64,000 nucleotides of DNA from Actinophytocola xinjiangensis (GTDB taxonomy: Bacteria > Actinomycetota > Actinomycetes > Mycobacteriales > Pseudonocardiaceae): the NCBI RefSeq assembly GCF_001921215.1, contig NZ_MSIF01000011.1, forward strand, positions 186,001-250,000. The letters are read 5' to 3'. The translations under genes were made by a program, and so were the position numbers. Shown piece after piece: positions 1-9,147 of the stretch; the stretch's first letter is position 1, and every line of letters starts with the position of its first letter. The notes beneath the pieces were generated by a model. The model saw only the letters and a program-made list of their open reading frames with translations, searched no databases and had not been told where the DNA came from.

Positions 1-13
1 GACGGTGCTCCGC

Positions 14-41
14 TGTGGACAACTCGCGGTGGTGTGGACAA
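14..41 (-). promoter_or_regulatory. Pair of DnaA-box-like 9-mers
   Basis: TGTGGACAA occurs at 14-22 and 33-41. It is the exact reverse complement of TTGTCCACA, the actinobacterial DnaA box. Otherwise the first 102 bases show no gene. A third copy lies at 63977-63985. No origin genes are present, so these are at most titration or regulatory sites. Confidence 0.35.
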
Positions 42-102
42 ACAAGCGCCGCTGGGGATCGAGCGGAGACGAATGTCGGTGGGGTGTGGGAATCTGGAGG
101 GT

Positions 103-960
103 TCAGGGTTGCGTCGGGCAGACCACGACGCCGAGCATGCCGGGACCGGTGTGGGCACCGATCGCGGCGCCCAGTTCGGACACCACGCAGCCCGCCGAAC
201 CGGCGATGCGTTCGTCGAGACGGGTGGCCAGTTCCACCGCGCGGTCGTGGGCCGCCAGATGGTGGACGGCCAACTCCACCGCGCTCGCGCCGGTCGCCGT
301 CGCGGCCTGTTCGGCCAGGTCCACCAGGCGCAGCATCGCCCGATGCGTCGTGCGGACCTTCTCCAGGGGCTCGATGCGACCCTGCGCCACGTGCAGCACC
401 GGCTTCACCGCCAGCGCCGTGCCGAGCAACGCCGCGGCGGAGCCGATCCGCCCGCCCCGGCGCAGGTACTCCAGCGTCTCCACGACGAAGAAGGTCGTGG
501 TCCCGGCGGCGGCGGAGACGGCGAGTTCCTCGACCTTGTCCGCCGGCGCGCCGTCGATCGCGGCCGACGCCGCGCGCAGAACCGCGAAGCCCAGGCCCAT
601 CACCGTCGTTCGCGAGTCGACGACACGGACGAGGTCCTCACCGATCTCCCTGGCCGCCAGGCGGGCCGACTCCCAGGTGCCGGACAGTTCCCGCGACAGG
701 TGCACCGAGACGATGCCCTCGGCGCCCGCGTCGAGCAGCGACCGGTAGACGGCCGCGAACTCGTCCGGGTTGGGCCGCGACGTCGTGACCCGGTGTTTGC
801 CGGCCAGGGCCGCCGCGACCTGGGCCGGGCCGATGTCCACACCGTCCAGACCGGACCTGTCCTCGATCACCACGTGCAGCGGTACGACATGGACCGCGTG
901 CCGGGCGGCGAAACCATCCGGCAGGTACGCACTGGAGTCGGTGACCACGGCGAGCGGCAC
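103..960 (-). CDS. DegV family fatty-acid-binding protein
   Basis: This 285-residue protein belongs to the DegV/FakB family, which binds a single fatty acid and presents it to an acyl kinase or acyltransferase. The N-terminus (AVVTDSSAYLP) is the family signature, followed by the TSRPNPDEF and HLSRELSGTWESA segments that line the lipid pocket. Length is normal for the family. Translation starts at GTG 960. It lies 6 bp after octT in the same direction, the order seen in M. tuberculosis (Rv2417c after Rv2418c), so it is probably co-transcribed with the methylglucose-lipopolysaccharide genes. The lipid ligand cannot be read from sequence. Confidence 0.88.
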   Translation of the reverse strand: MPLAVVTDSSAYLPDGFAARHAVHVVPLHVVIEDRSGLDGVDIGPAQVAAALAGKHRVTTSRPNPDEFAAVYRSLLDAGAEGIVSVHLSRELSGTWESARLAAREIGEDLVRVVDSRTTVMGLGFAVLRAASAAIDGAPADKVEELAVSAAAGTTTFFVVETLEYLRRGGRIGSAAALLGTALAVKPVLHVAQGRIEPLEKVRTTHRAMLRLVDLAEQAATATGASAVELAVHHLAAHDRAVELATRLDERIAGSAGCVVSELGAAIGAHTGPGMLGVVVCPTQP

Positions 961-966
961 GGTCGG

Positions 967-1710
967 TCAGCCTACGTGGTGCTCGTCGACTTTCCGCACG
1001 ACCAACGGCGACACCACGTCAGCCAGCGCGGCGCCCACCCTCGCGTGCGCCTCCCAACCCCAGTGGATGCCGTCCGGGTTGCCGTGCCCGCCCAGCACGT
1101 GGTCGCCGGTCAACTCGCCCAGGTCGAGCAGCGGCACCCCCGCCCGCGCCCCCCACGCCCGGATCTCGAACATCGCGTCCGCCCGGCCGGTGTGCACCAG
1201 CCCGTAGGACCTCGCCCGGTGCACCGGGGGCAACACGCCGACCGCTGGCAGGTCGGGGCGCAGCGCGCGGATGGACCCCAGGATCCGGTCCAGGTAGTGC
1301 ACGGTCAGCGTGGGTGGCAGCGCGACCGGCCGGCCGCGGGTCGCCCTGGCCAGCCAGGGCTGCGCGGCGACGTAGCGGTCGCGGACGAACCGGCGCAGCG
1401 GCTCGGGGCGCAGGTAGCGCAGGCCCTCCCGCAGGAAGGTCGGCAGCGGTGAGGGCAGCGTGTCCATGCTGCCGACCGCCAGCACCAGCACGTCGGCCTT
1501 GGGCAGCGTGGTCCACACCCGGGGGTCGCCGGCCAGCGCCCAGAACGCGTCCCGGGAGGTCCAGCCGAAGCGGGCGAACAGCTCGGTCCTCGCGCCCAGC
1601 GCGTTCGCCGCGACGTTGGGCCACAACCGTTCGTCGTCGGACGGGTACGGACCGTCCGGGCCGTGGAAACTCAGCGAGTCGCCGAACATCAACAAGGTTG
1701 GCGCGGTCAT
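967..1710 (-). CDS. octT: SGNH-fold diglucosylglycerate octanoyltransferase (OctT-like)
   Basis: This 247-residue SGNH/GDSL-fold protein has the nucleophile motif FGDSLS near residue 10 and the C-terminal catalytic pair in NPDGIHW. In mycobacteria the gene in this exact position (Rv2418c, next to gpgP) is the octanoyltransferase that acylates diglucosylglycerate early in methylglucose lipopolysaccharide synthesis; that role is assigned here by synteny and family. The ATG at 1710 is clear. The gene is 4 bp downstream of gpgP and upstream of degV, all on the minus strand. A generic GDSL hydrolase is the alternative. Confidence 0.78.
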   Translation of the reverse strand: MTAPTLLMFGDSLSFHGPDGPYPSDDERLWPNVAANALGARTELFARFGWTSRDAFWALAGDPRVWTTLPKADVLVLAVGSMDTLPSPLPTFLREGLRYLRPEPLRRFVRDRYVAAQPWLARATRGRPVALPPTLTVHYLDRILGSIRALRPDLPAVGVLPPVHRARSYGLVHTGRADAMFEIRAWGARAGVPLLDLGELTGDHVLGGHGNPDGIHWGWEAHARVGAALADVVSPLVVRKVDEHHVG

Positions 1711-1714
1711 CGTC

Positions 1715-2329
1715 TCAGCCGGTGATCCCCGCGTTGTACACGCGCAACCGCCACGCCAGACCGCTCGTGCCGCGCCTGGCCAGCACCGTCCAGTGGCAGT
1801 TGCCGATGCCGCCGATCTTCGCCCAGGACGCCACCGGCAGCTCCAGCAGGTGCCCGACGAGCGCGGCGATCAGGCCGCCGTGCGCGCACAGCACCGCGGT
1901 GTCCTCGGTCGACTCGTCGAGGTCGCCGACCACCTCGGCGGCACGCGCGGCGACCTCCAGCCGGGACTCGCCGCCGGGCGGGGTCCAGGTCGGGTCGGTC
2001 TGCCAGATCTGCCGCGCGCCCGGCCACTGCTCGTCGACCTCGGCGCTGGTCAGGCCCTGCCACAGGCCGAGGTTGGTCTCCCGCAGCCGCTTGTCCACGC
2101 GCATCGGAACCCCGGTGACCTGGGTGAACGTGGTGGCCGTGTCCATCGCGCGGCGCAGGTCGGAGGTCACCACGATGTCCGGGGAGAACCGGGCCAGGGC
2201 CGGCACCGCGAACCGCGCCTGGTTGCGGCCGACCTCGGTGAGCTGGGAGTCCAGGTGGCCCTGCATCCTGCCGGTCGCGTTGTAGTCGGTCTCGCCATGC
2301 CGCCACATCACGAGCCGGCTCAGGGTCAC
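1715..2329 (-). CDS. gpgP: Glucosyl-3-phosphoglycerate phosphatase
   Basis: This is a 204-residue histidine-phosphatase-superfamily enzyme. The phosphohistidine motif RHGETDYN is at residues 10-17 and the second histidine lies in CAHGGL. In actinobacteria GpgP removes the phosphate from glucosyl-3-phosphoglycerate, feeding methylglucose lipopolysaccharide synthesis. The start is GTG 2329, which overlaps the rsfS stop by 4 bp (GTGA), showing translational coupling. A much longer in-frame reading upstream is Arg/Gly-rich shadow of rsfS and was discarded. The neighbourhood (rsfS, octT, degV) matches Rv2419c and supports the specific assignment over a generic phosphoglycerate mutase. Confidence 0.88.
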   Translation of the reverse strand: MTLSRLVMWRHGETDYNATGRMQGHLDSQLTEVGRNQARFAVPALARFSPDIVVTSDLRRAMDTATTFTQVTGVPMRVDKRLRETNLGLWQGLTSAEVDEQWPGARQIWQTDPTWTPPGGESRLEVAARAAEVVGDLDESTEDTAVLCAHGGLIAALVGHLLELPVASWAKIGGIGNCHWTVLARRGTSGLAWRLRVYNAGITG

Positions 2330-2727
2330 GTCGGACCGCCCTCGACGCCGCCGGAGTCGACGGCCGCCGGGTCCGGGTCGAACTCGATGCGCGGGCAGTC
2401 CTTCCACAGCCGCTCCAGGCCGTAGAACGCCCGCTCCTCGGCGTGCTGCACGTGCACGACGACGTCGACGAAGTCCAGCAGCACCCACCGGCCCTCGCGC
2501 GCGCCCTCACGACGCACCGGCTTGGTGCCGGCCGCGCGCATCTTCTCCTCGACGTTGTCGACGATCGCTCCGACCAGCCGCTCGTTGGGCGCGGAGGCGA
2601 TGACGAAACAGTCGGTGATGACCAGTTGCTCGGACACGTCGAGCACGATCACATCGCTGGCCTTCTTGTCGGCCGCGGCATTGGCCGCGACCAGTGCCAG
2701 TTCGCGTGCGTGGTGCGTTGCGGCCAC
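2326..2727 (-). CDS. rsfS: Ribosomal silencing factor RsfS
   Basis: This 133-residue protein of the RsfS/Iojap family binds ribosomal protein L14 on the 50S subunit and blocks subunit joining when nutrients are scarce. The conserved core runs from DKKASDVIVLDVSE through ITDCFVIASAPNERLV to the GRWVLLDFVDVVVHV strand and the ERAFYGLERLW helix. The start is GTG 2727. It sits between nadD and gpgP in the usual actinobacterial order. A short acidic C-terminal tail (about 20 residues) extends beyond the domain and looks disordered. Confidence 0.95.
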   Translation of the reverse strand: MAATHHARELALVAANAAADKKASDVIVLDVSEQLVITDCFVIASAPNERLVGAIVDNVEEKMRAAGTKPVRREGAREGRWVLLDFVDVVVHVQHAEERAFYGLERLWKDCPRIEFDPDPAAVDSGGVEGGPT

Positions 2728-2789
2728 GTCACTCCTCGTCGTTGAAACCTGCCTTTTACCAGACCATGAACCACAGAAGCGTACCGGTG

Positions 2790-3386
2790 TCAGGAAGTGC
2801 CTTCCCGGTACAGGTCTGTCTTGGAGATGTACTGAACGACCCCGTCGGGCACCAGGTACCAGACCGGTTGCCCGGCCAGGACCCGTGTTCGGCAGTCGGT
2901 GGACGAGATCGCCATGGCGGGGACGTCGACCAGGGTCACCGAGCCCGACGGGAGGTGGTCGTCCTCCAGGACGTAGCCGGGGCGGGTGACCCCGACGAAG
3001 TGGGCCAGCGCGAACAGCTCCCCCGCCTCGCGCCAGGACAGGATCTGTTCGAGGGCGTCGGCGCCGGTGATGAAGAACAGCTCGGCGTCCGGGTGGGCTT
3101 CGCGCAGGTCGCGCAGGGTGTCGATGGTGTAGGTGGTGCCGCGCCGGTCGATGTCGACGCGGCTGACCGAGAACCGGGGGTTGGACGCCGTGGCGATCAC
3201 GGTCATCAGGTACCGGTCCTCGGCGGCGCTGACCTCGCGATGGCTCTTCTGCCAGGGCTGGCCGGTCGGGACGAAGACCACCTCGTCCAGCTCGAACCTG
3301 GCCTGGACCTCGCTCGCCGCGACGAGGTGTCCGTGGTGCACGGGATCGAAGGTGCCGCCCATGATCCCGATCCGCCGTCTTGACAT
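2790..3386 (-). CDS. nadD: Nicotinate-nucleotide adenylyltransferase
   Basis: This 198-residue enzyme makes deamido-NAD from nicotinate mononucleotide and ATP in the cytoplasm. The nucleotidyltransferase signature [12 protein letters not shown] is at residues 10-21, and the C-terminal [10 protein letters not shown] carries the second ATP-binding motif (ISST-R). I chose ATG 3386 because it gives the family N-terminus [15 protein letters not shown]; upstream in-frame sequence is low-complexity and unconserved. It starts the nadD-rsfS-gpgP-octT-degV run, and is divergent from the RecQ-like helicase with about 124 bp between them for two promoters. Confidence 0.95.
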   Translation of the reverse strand: MSRRRIGIMGGTFDPVHHGHLVAASEVQARFELDEVVFVPTGQPWQKSHREVSAAEDRYLMTVIATASNPRFSVSRVDIDRRGTTYTIDTLRDLREAHPDAELFFITGADALEQILSWREAGELFALAHFVGVTRPGYVLEDDHLPSGSVTLVDVPAMAISSTDCRTRVLAGQPVWYLVPDGVVQYISKTDLYREGTS

Positions 3387-3510
3387 GGGACGGGAGCCTA
3401 CGGGGAGATCAGGGCCCTGACCTGCGACACAGCGAACTTTTCGGCGAAAGGTGGACGTGTGGCCCACCCCTGTCCTGGCCGTTGTCGGTGTCATGCGCCA
3501 CTGTGGGGGC

Positions 3511-5610
3511 GTGGATGAGCACGCCCTTCGGACATCGGCCGAACAACAACTCCGCGCCCTCGCCGGCGACGGGGCCCGCCTGCGCGAGGACCAGTGGACC
3601 GCCATCAGGGCGCTGGTCGTCGACCGCCGACGGGCCCTGGTCGTGCAGCGCACCGGGTGGGGGAAGTCGGCCGTCTACTTCGTCGCGACCTCGCTGTTGC
3701 GCCAGCAGGGCCACGGCCCGACGGTGATCGTCTCCCCGCTGCTGGCCCTGATGCGCAACCAGATCGAGGCGGCGGGTCGGGCGGGGGTGCGCGCCGCGAC
3801 GATCAACTCGGCGAACCTCGACCAGTGGCACGAGGTGCAGGACGACGTGCTCGCCGGGCGTGTCGACGTGCTGCTGGTCAGCCCGGAACGGCTCAACAAC
3901 CCCGAGTTCCGCGACACCGTGCTGCCCGAACTCACCGCCGCCGCCGGCATGCTGGTGGTGGACGAGGCGCACTGCATCTCCGACTGGGGCCACGACTTCC
4001 GCCCCGACTACCGTCGGTTGCGCACGCTGCTCGGTGAGTTGCCGGCCGGGGTTCCGGTGCTGGCCACCACCGCCACCGCCAACGACCGGGTGGTGCGTGA
4101 CGTCGCCGAGCAGCTCGACCTGGGCACCCGGGACACGCTCGTGCTGCGTGGCCAGCTCGACCGGGAGAGCCTGCGGCTGGGCGTGCTGGCGCTGCCGACC
4201 GCGCAGGCCCGGTTCGCGTGGCTGGCCGAGCGGCTCGACGGCCTGACGGGGTCGGGGATCATCTACACGCTGACCGTGGCCGCCGCCCAGGAGGTGGCAT
4301 CGTTCCTGCGCGAGCGCGGCTATGCCGTGGCGGCCTACTCGGGCAAGACCGAGCCGGCCGAGCGGGAACGCATCGAGCAGGACCTGCTGGCCAACCGGAT
4401 CAAGGCGGTGGCGGCGACCTCGGCGCTGGGTATGGGTTTCGACAAGCCCGACCTCGGGTTCGTGATCCATCTCGGTGCCCCGGCGTCGCCGATCGCCTAC
4501 TACCAGCAGATCGGCCGGGCCGGCCGTGGTGTCGAGCGGGCTGAGGTGTTGCTGCTGCCCGGAACCGAGGACAAGGACATCTGGGCGTACTTCGCGTCCC
4601 TGGCGTTCCCGCCGGAGCGGGTGGTGCGCCAGGTGTTGGACGTGCTGGCCTCGGCCGACCGTCCGCTGTCGACGGCGGCGATCGAACCGGCGTGCGACCT
4701 GTCGCGAAGCCGGCTGGACATGGTGCTCAAGGTGCTGGACGTGGACGGCGCGGTGCGGCGGGTCAAGGGCGGGTGGCTGGCCACCGGTCAGGGCTGGGAG
4801 TACGACGAGCAGCGGTATCTGGGCATCGCCGGTTCCCGCCGGACCGAGCAGCAGGCGATGCTGGACTACCAGCGGACCGACGGGTGCCGCATGGAGTTCC
4901 TGCTGCGCCAGCTCGACGCGCCGGGGGCGGCGCCGTGCGGGCGGTGCGACAACTGCGCCGGCACCACGTGGAGCGACACGGTGTCCGAGACGTCGGTCGC
5001 GCAGGCGCGGCAGCTGTTGAGCCGGCCGGGCGTCGAGATCGGCGAGCGCCGGATGTGGCCCAGCGGCATGGCCGGGCTGGACGTCCCGCTGTCCGGCAAG
5101 CTCGCCGCCGGCCAGCGGGCCGAGCCGGGGCGGGCGCTGGGCCGGCTCACCGACATCGGGTGGGGCAACCGTTTGCGTGAGCTGTTCGCGCAGGCCGGCG
5201 ACGGCCCGGTTCCCGACGACCTGGTCGACGGGTGTGTGCGGGTGTTGGCGTCGTGGGAGTGGGCGGTGCGGCCGGTCGGGGTGGTGACGGTCGGTTCGGT
5301 GAGCCGGCCGAAGCTGGTGGCGAGCATCGGCGAGCGGATCTCGACGATCGGCCGGCTGCCGCTGCTGGGCGAGATCGGGGCGGTGGCGGCGGGTGAGCGG
5401 CAGGCCAACAGCGCGCGCCGGCTGGCCCAGGTGTGGCGGTCGCTGCGGCTCGGGCCGGAGTTGGCGCAGCGGGTGGCCGGAGTGGACGGTCCGGTGCTGT
5501 TGGTCGACGACCGGGTGGACACGGGTTGGACGATGACGGTGGCGGCGAGGTTGCTGCGGGAGGCCGGCGCGCCGGCGGTACTCCCCTTCGCCCTCGCCTC
5601 GACGACGTGA
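3511..5610 (+). CDS. RecQ-family DNA helicase with phosphoribosyltransferase-like C-terminus
   Basis: This protein of about 699 residues is an SF2 helicase of the RecQ type. Walker A is [12 protein letters not shown], the DEAH box is [19 protein letters not shown], and motif VI is [10 protein letters not shown] zinc-binding region follows ([11 protein letters not shown], then CGRCDNC). The last 150 residues lack the HRDC domain; they contain [15 protein letters not shown], which resembles the PRPP loop of phosphoribosyltransferases. The start is uncertain: GTG 3511 follows GGGGGC and fits the conserved start of the domain, while ATG 3493 is also in frame. It probably unwinds DNA in repair; the role of the tail is unknown. 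Confidence 0.85.
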   Translation: MDEHALRTSAEQQLRALAGDGARLREDQWTAIRALVVDRRRALVVQRTGWGKSAVYFVATSLLRQQGHGPTVIVSPLLALMRNQIEAAGRAGVRAATINSANLDQWHEVQDDVLAGRVDVLLVSPERLNNPEFRDTVLPELTAAAGMLVVDEAHCISDWGHDFRPDYRRLRTLLGELPAGVPVLATTATANDRVVRDVAEQLDLGTRDTLVLRGQLDRESLRLGVLALPTAQARFAWLAERLDGLTGSGIIYTLTVAAAQEVASFLRERGYAVAAYSGKTEPAERERIEQDLLANRIKAVAATSALGMGFDKPDLGFVIHLGAPASPIAYYQQIGRAGRGVERAEVLLLPGTEDKDIWAYFASLAFPPERVVRQVLDVLASADRPLSTAAIEPACDLSRSRLDMVLKVLDVDGAVRRVKGGWLATGQGWEYDEQRYLGIAGSRRTEQQAMLDYQRTDGCRMEFLLRQLDAPGAAPCGRCDNCAGTTWSDTVSETSVAQARQLLSRPGVEIGERRMWPSGMAGLDVPLSGKLAAGQRAEPGRALGRLTDIGWGNRLRELFAQAGDGPVPDDLVDGCVRVLASWEWAVRPVGVVTVGSVSRPKLVASIGERISTIGRLPLLGEIGAVAAGERQANSARRLAQVWRSLRLGPELAQRVAGVDGPVLLVDDRVDTGWTMTVAARLLREAGAPAVLPFALASTT

Positions 5611-5635
5611 CCCACTGTCCGTTGAGGACAGTGGG
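5611..5635. terminator. Hairpin between convergent recQ-like gene and proB
   Basis: CCCACTGTCC and GGACAGTGGG form a perfect 10-bp stem around GTTGA. It begins directly after the helicase stop codon and lies before the convergent proB end, so it can serve both strands. Confidence 0.7.
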
Positions 5636-5673
5636 GAGTCGTTGTGGCCCAGGACGTTCGGACCGGCGGCGCG

Positions 5674-6804
5674 TCAGTCGGACGGTTGGCGCAGGGGCAC
5701 CAGGTCGTCGGCGTGCACGACCTCGCGGCGGTGTTCGGGAGCGAGGTCGTGGGTCTTGCGGCCGATGATCGCCGGCAGTTCGACGGCGTCGTAGGCGACC
5801 ATCCCCCTGGCCACCGTCGTGGCGCGGGAATCGGTCAGCTCCACCACGTCACCGGCCTCGAAGTCGCCGTCCACGGCGGTGATACCGGCGGCCAGCAGCG
5901 AGCGGCGACGGCCCACGACCGCGGCCACGGCACCGTCGTCCAGACGCAGCCGGCCCTTCGGGTTGGCCGCGTAGGCGAGCCAGAACCGCCGGGGCGTGAG
6001 CCTGCGCGGGCTCGCGGCGAACGCCGTGCCCACGTCGGCGGTGTCCAGGGCGCGGGCCGCGTCGGCCGCGGCGGCGATCAGCACCGGCACCCCGGCCGTC
6101 GACGACAGCCGCGCCGACGCGAGCTTGGAGGCCATGCCGCCGGTCCCGACCTCGGTCGCCGGCTCGTCGGCGCGGACGTGCTCGACGTCGGCCTCGCCGG
6201 CCACCTCGTCGATGCGCCGCGCCCCGCCGAGCCGGGGATCCCCGTCGTAGAGGCCATCCACATCCGACAGCAGGACCAGCGCGTCGGCGCCGACCAGGTA
6301 GGCCACCAACGCGGCCAGCCGGTCGTTGTCGCCGAACCTGATCTCCTCGGTGGCCACCGTGTCGTTCTCGTTCACCACCGGCACCACCCCCAGCGCCAGC
6401 AGGCGCGACAGGGTGCGCTGCGCGTTGCGGTAGTGCGCCCGCCGCACCACGTCGTCCGAGGTGAGCAGGACCTGACCCACCCGCAGCTGGTAGCGGGCGA
6501 ACGACGACACGTAGGCGTGCCCGAGCACCAGCTGCCCGACGCTGGCCGACGCCTGCTGGGTCGCCAGGTCACGCGGCCGGCGCCCCAGCCCCAGCGGCGC
6601 CAGCCCGGACGCGATGGCCCCCGACGACACCAGGACCACCTGGCTGCCCGCCGCGCGGCGAGCCGCCAGGGCGTCCACCAGACCGTCCAGCAGCGACGGG
6701 TCCAACCCGCCCGACGCCGTGGTCAGCGACGACGACCCGACCTTGACCACGATCCGCTTCGCGGCGGCGATCCGTGTTCGCGTGTCGGGCAGGGCGCGGG
6801 TCAC
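5674..6804 (-). CDS. proB: Glutamate 5-kinase
   Basis: This 376-residue enzyme phosphorylates L-glutamate as the first step of proline synthesis. The amino-acid-kinase domain begins at [11 protein letters not shown] and contains [13 protein letters not shown], the NENDTVAT substrate loop and [11 protein letters not shown]-terminal PUA domain (about residues 280-376) is present, so this is the full-length bacterial form. The GTG at 6804 overlaps the obgE stop by 4 bp, so proB is translated with the Obg block, as in other actinobacteria (Rv2439c order). Confidence 0.95.
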   Translation of the reverse strand: MTRALPDTRTRIAAAKRIVVKVGSSSLTTASGGLDPSLLDGLVDALAARRAAGSQVVLVSSGAIASGLAPLGLGRRPRDLATQQASASVGQLVLGHAYVSSFARYQLRVGQVLLTSDDVVRRAHYRNAQRTLSRLLALGVVPVVNENDTVATEEIRFGDNDRLAALVAYLVGADALVLLSDVDGLYDGDPRLGGARRIDEVAGEADVEHVRADEPATEVGTGGMASKLASARLSSTAGVPVLIAAAADAARALDTADVGTAFAASPRRLTPRRFWLAYAANPKGRLRLDDGAVAAVVGRRRSLLAAGITAVDGDFEAGDVVELTDSRATTVARGMVAYDAVELPAIIGRKTHDLAPEHRREVVHADDLVPLRQPSD

Positions 6805-8309
6805 CGATCCTCCGGCGCGGGCTCGGCCTCCGCGTCCGGCTCGGGGTCGTCGGTCGGACCGTCGGTCTGGCCGTTGGTGAGACCGTTGGTCAGGCCGCGG
6901 CGGGCCCGCTTGGCGGCTTTGCGTTCGGCCGCGCCGACCCGGTCGTTGCGGTCCAGGCGCGGGTCCTCGCCGCGCTCGTAGAGCAGGATGTTCGTCCCGG
7001 CCGGGGTGGACGGCTCCCAGTCGAAGGTCACGTCGCCGATGGTGACCGGACAGCCCGGTTTCGCCCCGTGGTTGGCCAGCGCCTGCTCGACGCCCAGGCG
7101 CGCCAGCCGGTCGGCCAGGTAGCCGACGGCCTCGTTGTTGGCGAACGCCGTCTGGCGCACCCACCGCTCCGGTCGCTCGCCGCGCACGATGAACGCGCCC
7201 GGCTCGTCCGGGTCCTCCAGCACGGTGAACCCGGCCTCGTCGACCGCCGGGGGGCGCAGCACGATCCGGCTCGCCTCCATCGACGGGCGGCTGGCCCGGT
7301 CCTGCGCGACGATCGCGGCCAGGGCGAACGACAGCTCACGCAGGCCCTCGTGGCTCGCGGTCGACACGGCGAACACCGGCAGGCCCCGCGCCTCCAGCTC
7401 CGGGCGGATCATCTCGGCCAGGTCGCGGGCGTCCGGGACGTCGATCTTGTTGAGCACCACCACCCGTGGCCGGTCGGCGAGGCTGCCGCCCAGCGCCGGG
7501 GTGTAGCGCGCCAGCTCCCCCTCCAGTGCGTCCACGTCGGACACCGGGTCGCGGTCGGACTCGTAGGTCGCGCAGTCCACGACGTGCACCAGCACCGAGC
7601 AGCGTTCGATGTGCCGCAGGAAGTCCAGGCCCAGGCCCTTGCCCTGGCTGGCGCCCGGGATCAGGCCCGGCACGTCGGCGACCGTGAACGTCGACTCGCC
7701 GGCGGTGACCACCCCCAGGTTGGGCACCAGCGTGGTGAACGGGTAGTCGGCGATCTTCGGGCGGGCCGAGGACAGCACCGAGATCAGCGACGACTTGCCG
7801 GCCGACGGGAACCCGACCAGGCCGACGTCGGCCACCGAACGCAGTTCCAGCACCAGGTCACGCTGGTCACCCGGCTCGCCGAGCAGCGCGAAGCCGGGGG
7901 CCTTGCGGGCCTTGGACGCCAGCGACGCGTTGCCCAGCCCGCCCCGGCCGCCGCGCGCGGCGACGAACCTGGTGCCGTTGCCGATCAGGTCGGCGAGCAC
8001 CTCGCCGTCCTCGGTGAGCACGACCGTCCCGTCCGGGACCCGCAGTTCCAGGGTCTCGCCGGCGGCGCCGTCGCGGTTGCTGCCCTGGCCCTGCTTGCCG
8101 TTGGTCGCGTGGGCGTGCGGCCGGAAGTGGAAGTCGAGCAGGGTGTGCACGCCCGAGTCGACCACGAGCACGACCTCGCCGCCGTCGCCGCCGTTGCCGC
8201 CGTCGGGGCCACCGAGCGGCTTGAACTTCTCGCGGTGCACCGAGGCGCACCCGTTGCCGCCGCTGCCCGCGGAGACGTGGATGACCACGCGATCGACGAA
8301 TCGGGACAC
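6801..8309 (-). CDS. obgE: GTPase Obg (CgtA), ribosome assembly
   Basis: This 502-residue protein is the essential GTPase of late 50S assembly and stress control. The glycine-rich Obg domain starts at [15 protein letters not shown] and includes [12 protein letters not shown]. The G domain has the P-loop [11 protein letters not shown], the DVPG motif and NKID. The OCT domain and an acidic, TNGxTDGxT-containing tail of about 40 residues follow, a length typical for actinobacteria. It starts at GTG 8309 and follows rplU-rpmA after a strong hairpin. Confidence 0.96.
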   Translation of the reverse strand: MSRFVDRVVIHVSAGSGGNGCASVHREKFKPLGGPDGGNGGDGGEVVLVVDSGVHTLLDFHFRPHAHATNGKQGQGSNRDGAAGETLELRVPDGTVVLTEDGEVLADLIGNGTRFVAARGGRGGLGNASLASKARKAPGFALLGEPGDQRDLVLELRSVADVGLVGFPSAGKSSLISVLSSARPKIADYPFTTLVPNLGVVTAGESTFTVADVPGLIPGASQGKGLGLDFLRHIERCSVLVHVVDCATYESDRDPVSDVDALEGELARYTPALGGSLADRPRVVVLNKIDVPDARDLAEMIRPELEARGLPVFAVSTASHEGLRELSFALAAIVAQDRASRPSMEASRIVLRPPAVDEAGFTVLEDPDEPGAFIVRGERPERWVRQTAFANNEAVGYLADRLARLGVEQALANHGAKPGCPVTIGDVTFDWEPSTPAGTNILLYERGEDPRLDRNDRVGAAERKAAKRARRGLTNGLTNGQTDGPTDDPEPDAEAEPAPEDR

Positions 8310-8329
8310 TGAGAACCTTCCAGAGAAAG

Positions 8330-8372
8330 CACGGGAGGGGCGGGCCGCAATCGCCGGCCCGCCCCTCCCGTG
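8330..8372 (-). terminator. Strong hairpin between rpmA and obgE
   Basis: Arms at 8330-8347 and 8355-8372 are perfect 18-bp reverse complements with a 7-base loop. In transcript direction a pyrimidine-rich CTTTCTCT follows. It probably ends or attenuates the rplU-rpmA message so that obgE is made at lower level. Confidence 0.75.
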
Positions 8373-8397
8373 GGGGTCTTGCGTCAGTCGCCGGGCG

Positions 8398-8655
8398 TCA
8401 GCCCTCGACCGGGACGATGTTCACGGTCTTGCGACCGCGCTTCTCGCCGAACTGGACCGAACCCGCGGCCAGCGCGAACAGCGTGTCGTCGCCGCCACGG
8501 CCGACGTTGACGCCGGGGTGGAACTTGGTGCCCCGCTGGCGGATCAGGATCTCGCCGGCGTTGACGACCTGGCCGCCGAACCGCTTCACGCCCAGGCGCT
8601 GAGCGTTGGAGTCGCGCCCGTTGCGGGAGCTGGACGCACCCTTCTTGTGTGCCAT
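8398..8655 (-). CDS. rpmA: Ribosomal protein bL27
   Basis: This 85-residue protein is bL27, located at the peptidyl-transferase centre of the 50S subunit. It begins [16 protein letters not shown], with no N-terminal extension of the cleaved Firmicutes type, and continues with [14 protein letters not shown] and GTKFHPG. It follows rplU by 13 bp and precedes obgE, the universal order. Confidence 0.98.
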   Translation of the reverse strand: MAHKKGASSSRNGRDSNAQRLGVKRFGGQVVNAGEILIRQRGTKFHPGVNVGRGGDDTLFALAAGSVQFGEKRGRKTVNIVPVEG

Positions 8656-8668
8656 TGCTGTTCAGCTC

Positions 8669-8980
8669 CTACTTGGTCTTGATGCCGGTGACCTCGACGC
8701 GGGTCAGCTTCTGCCGGTGACCCTGGCGCTTGTGGTAGCCGGTCTTGTTCTTGAACTTGTGGATGCGGATCTTCGGGCCCTTGGTCTGCTCGACGACCTT
8801 GCCGGTCACCGACACCTCGGCCAGTGCGGCGGCGTCGGTGGTGACAGCCTCGCCGTCGACGACGAGCAGCGCGGGGAACGTGAGCTCGACGCCCGGCTCA
8901 CCGTCGAGCTTCTCGACCTCGACGATGTCGCCGACGGCGACCTTGTACTGCTTTCCGCCGGTCTTGACGATCGCGTACAT
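8669..8980 (-). CDS. rplU: Ribosomal protein bL21
   Basis: This 103-residue protein is bL21, a 23S rRNA-binding protein of the large subunit. The start [14 protein letters not shown] and the C-terminal [15 protein letters not shown] motif are diagnostic. It is the first gene of the rplU-rpmA(-obgE-proB) run; a clear promoter lies 130 bp upstream, so the leader is about 120 bases and could hold a regulatory structure. Confidence 0.98.
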   Translation of the reverse strand: MYAIVKTGGKQYKVAVGDIVEVEKLDGEPGVELTFPALLVVDGEAVTTDAAALAEVSVTGKVVEQTKGPKIRIHKFKNKTGYHKRQGHRQKLTRVEVTGIKTK

Positions 8981-9110
8981 CGGGACGGAACTCTCCTGCT
9001 GCTCGATGTTTCTCGACTAGGGCTACGCGGCCGGACTTCGTGGTGGCTCACCCCGAGCCAGCGCCGGTCCCGCGCACGAGTCGACCCACCGCACGGGCGG
9101 ACCGACCTAC

Positions 9111-9140
9111 AGGTTACGTGGCCTCCGAAATGAGGGTCAA
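9111..9140 (-). promoter_or_regulatory. Promoter for rplU-rpmA
   Basis: On the minus strand TTGACC (9135-9140) and TAACCT (9111-9116) are separated by 18 bp, close to the housekeeping sigma consensus. They lie between the rne stop and the rplU start. Confidence 0.55.
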
Positions 9141-9147
9141 ACCGGGG

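Noticed and set aside
14-41. Replication origin
   Set aside because: Only two DnaA boxes, and no dnaA, dnaN, gyrB or AT-rich unwinding region.
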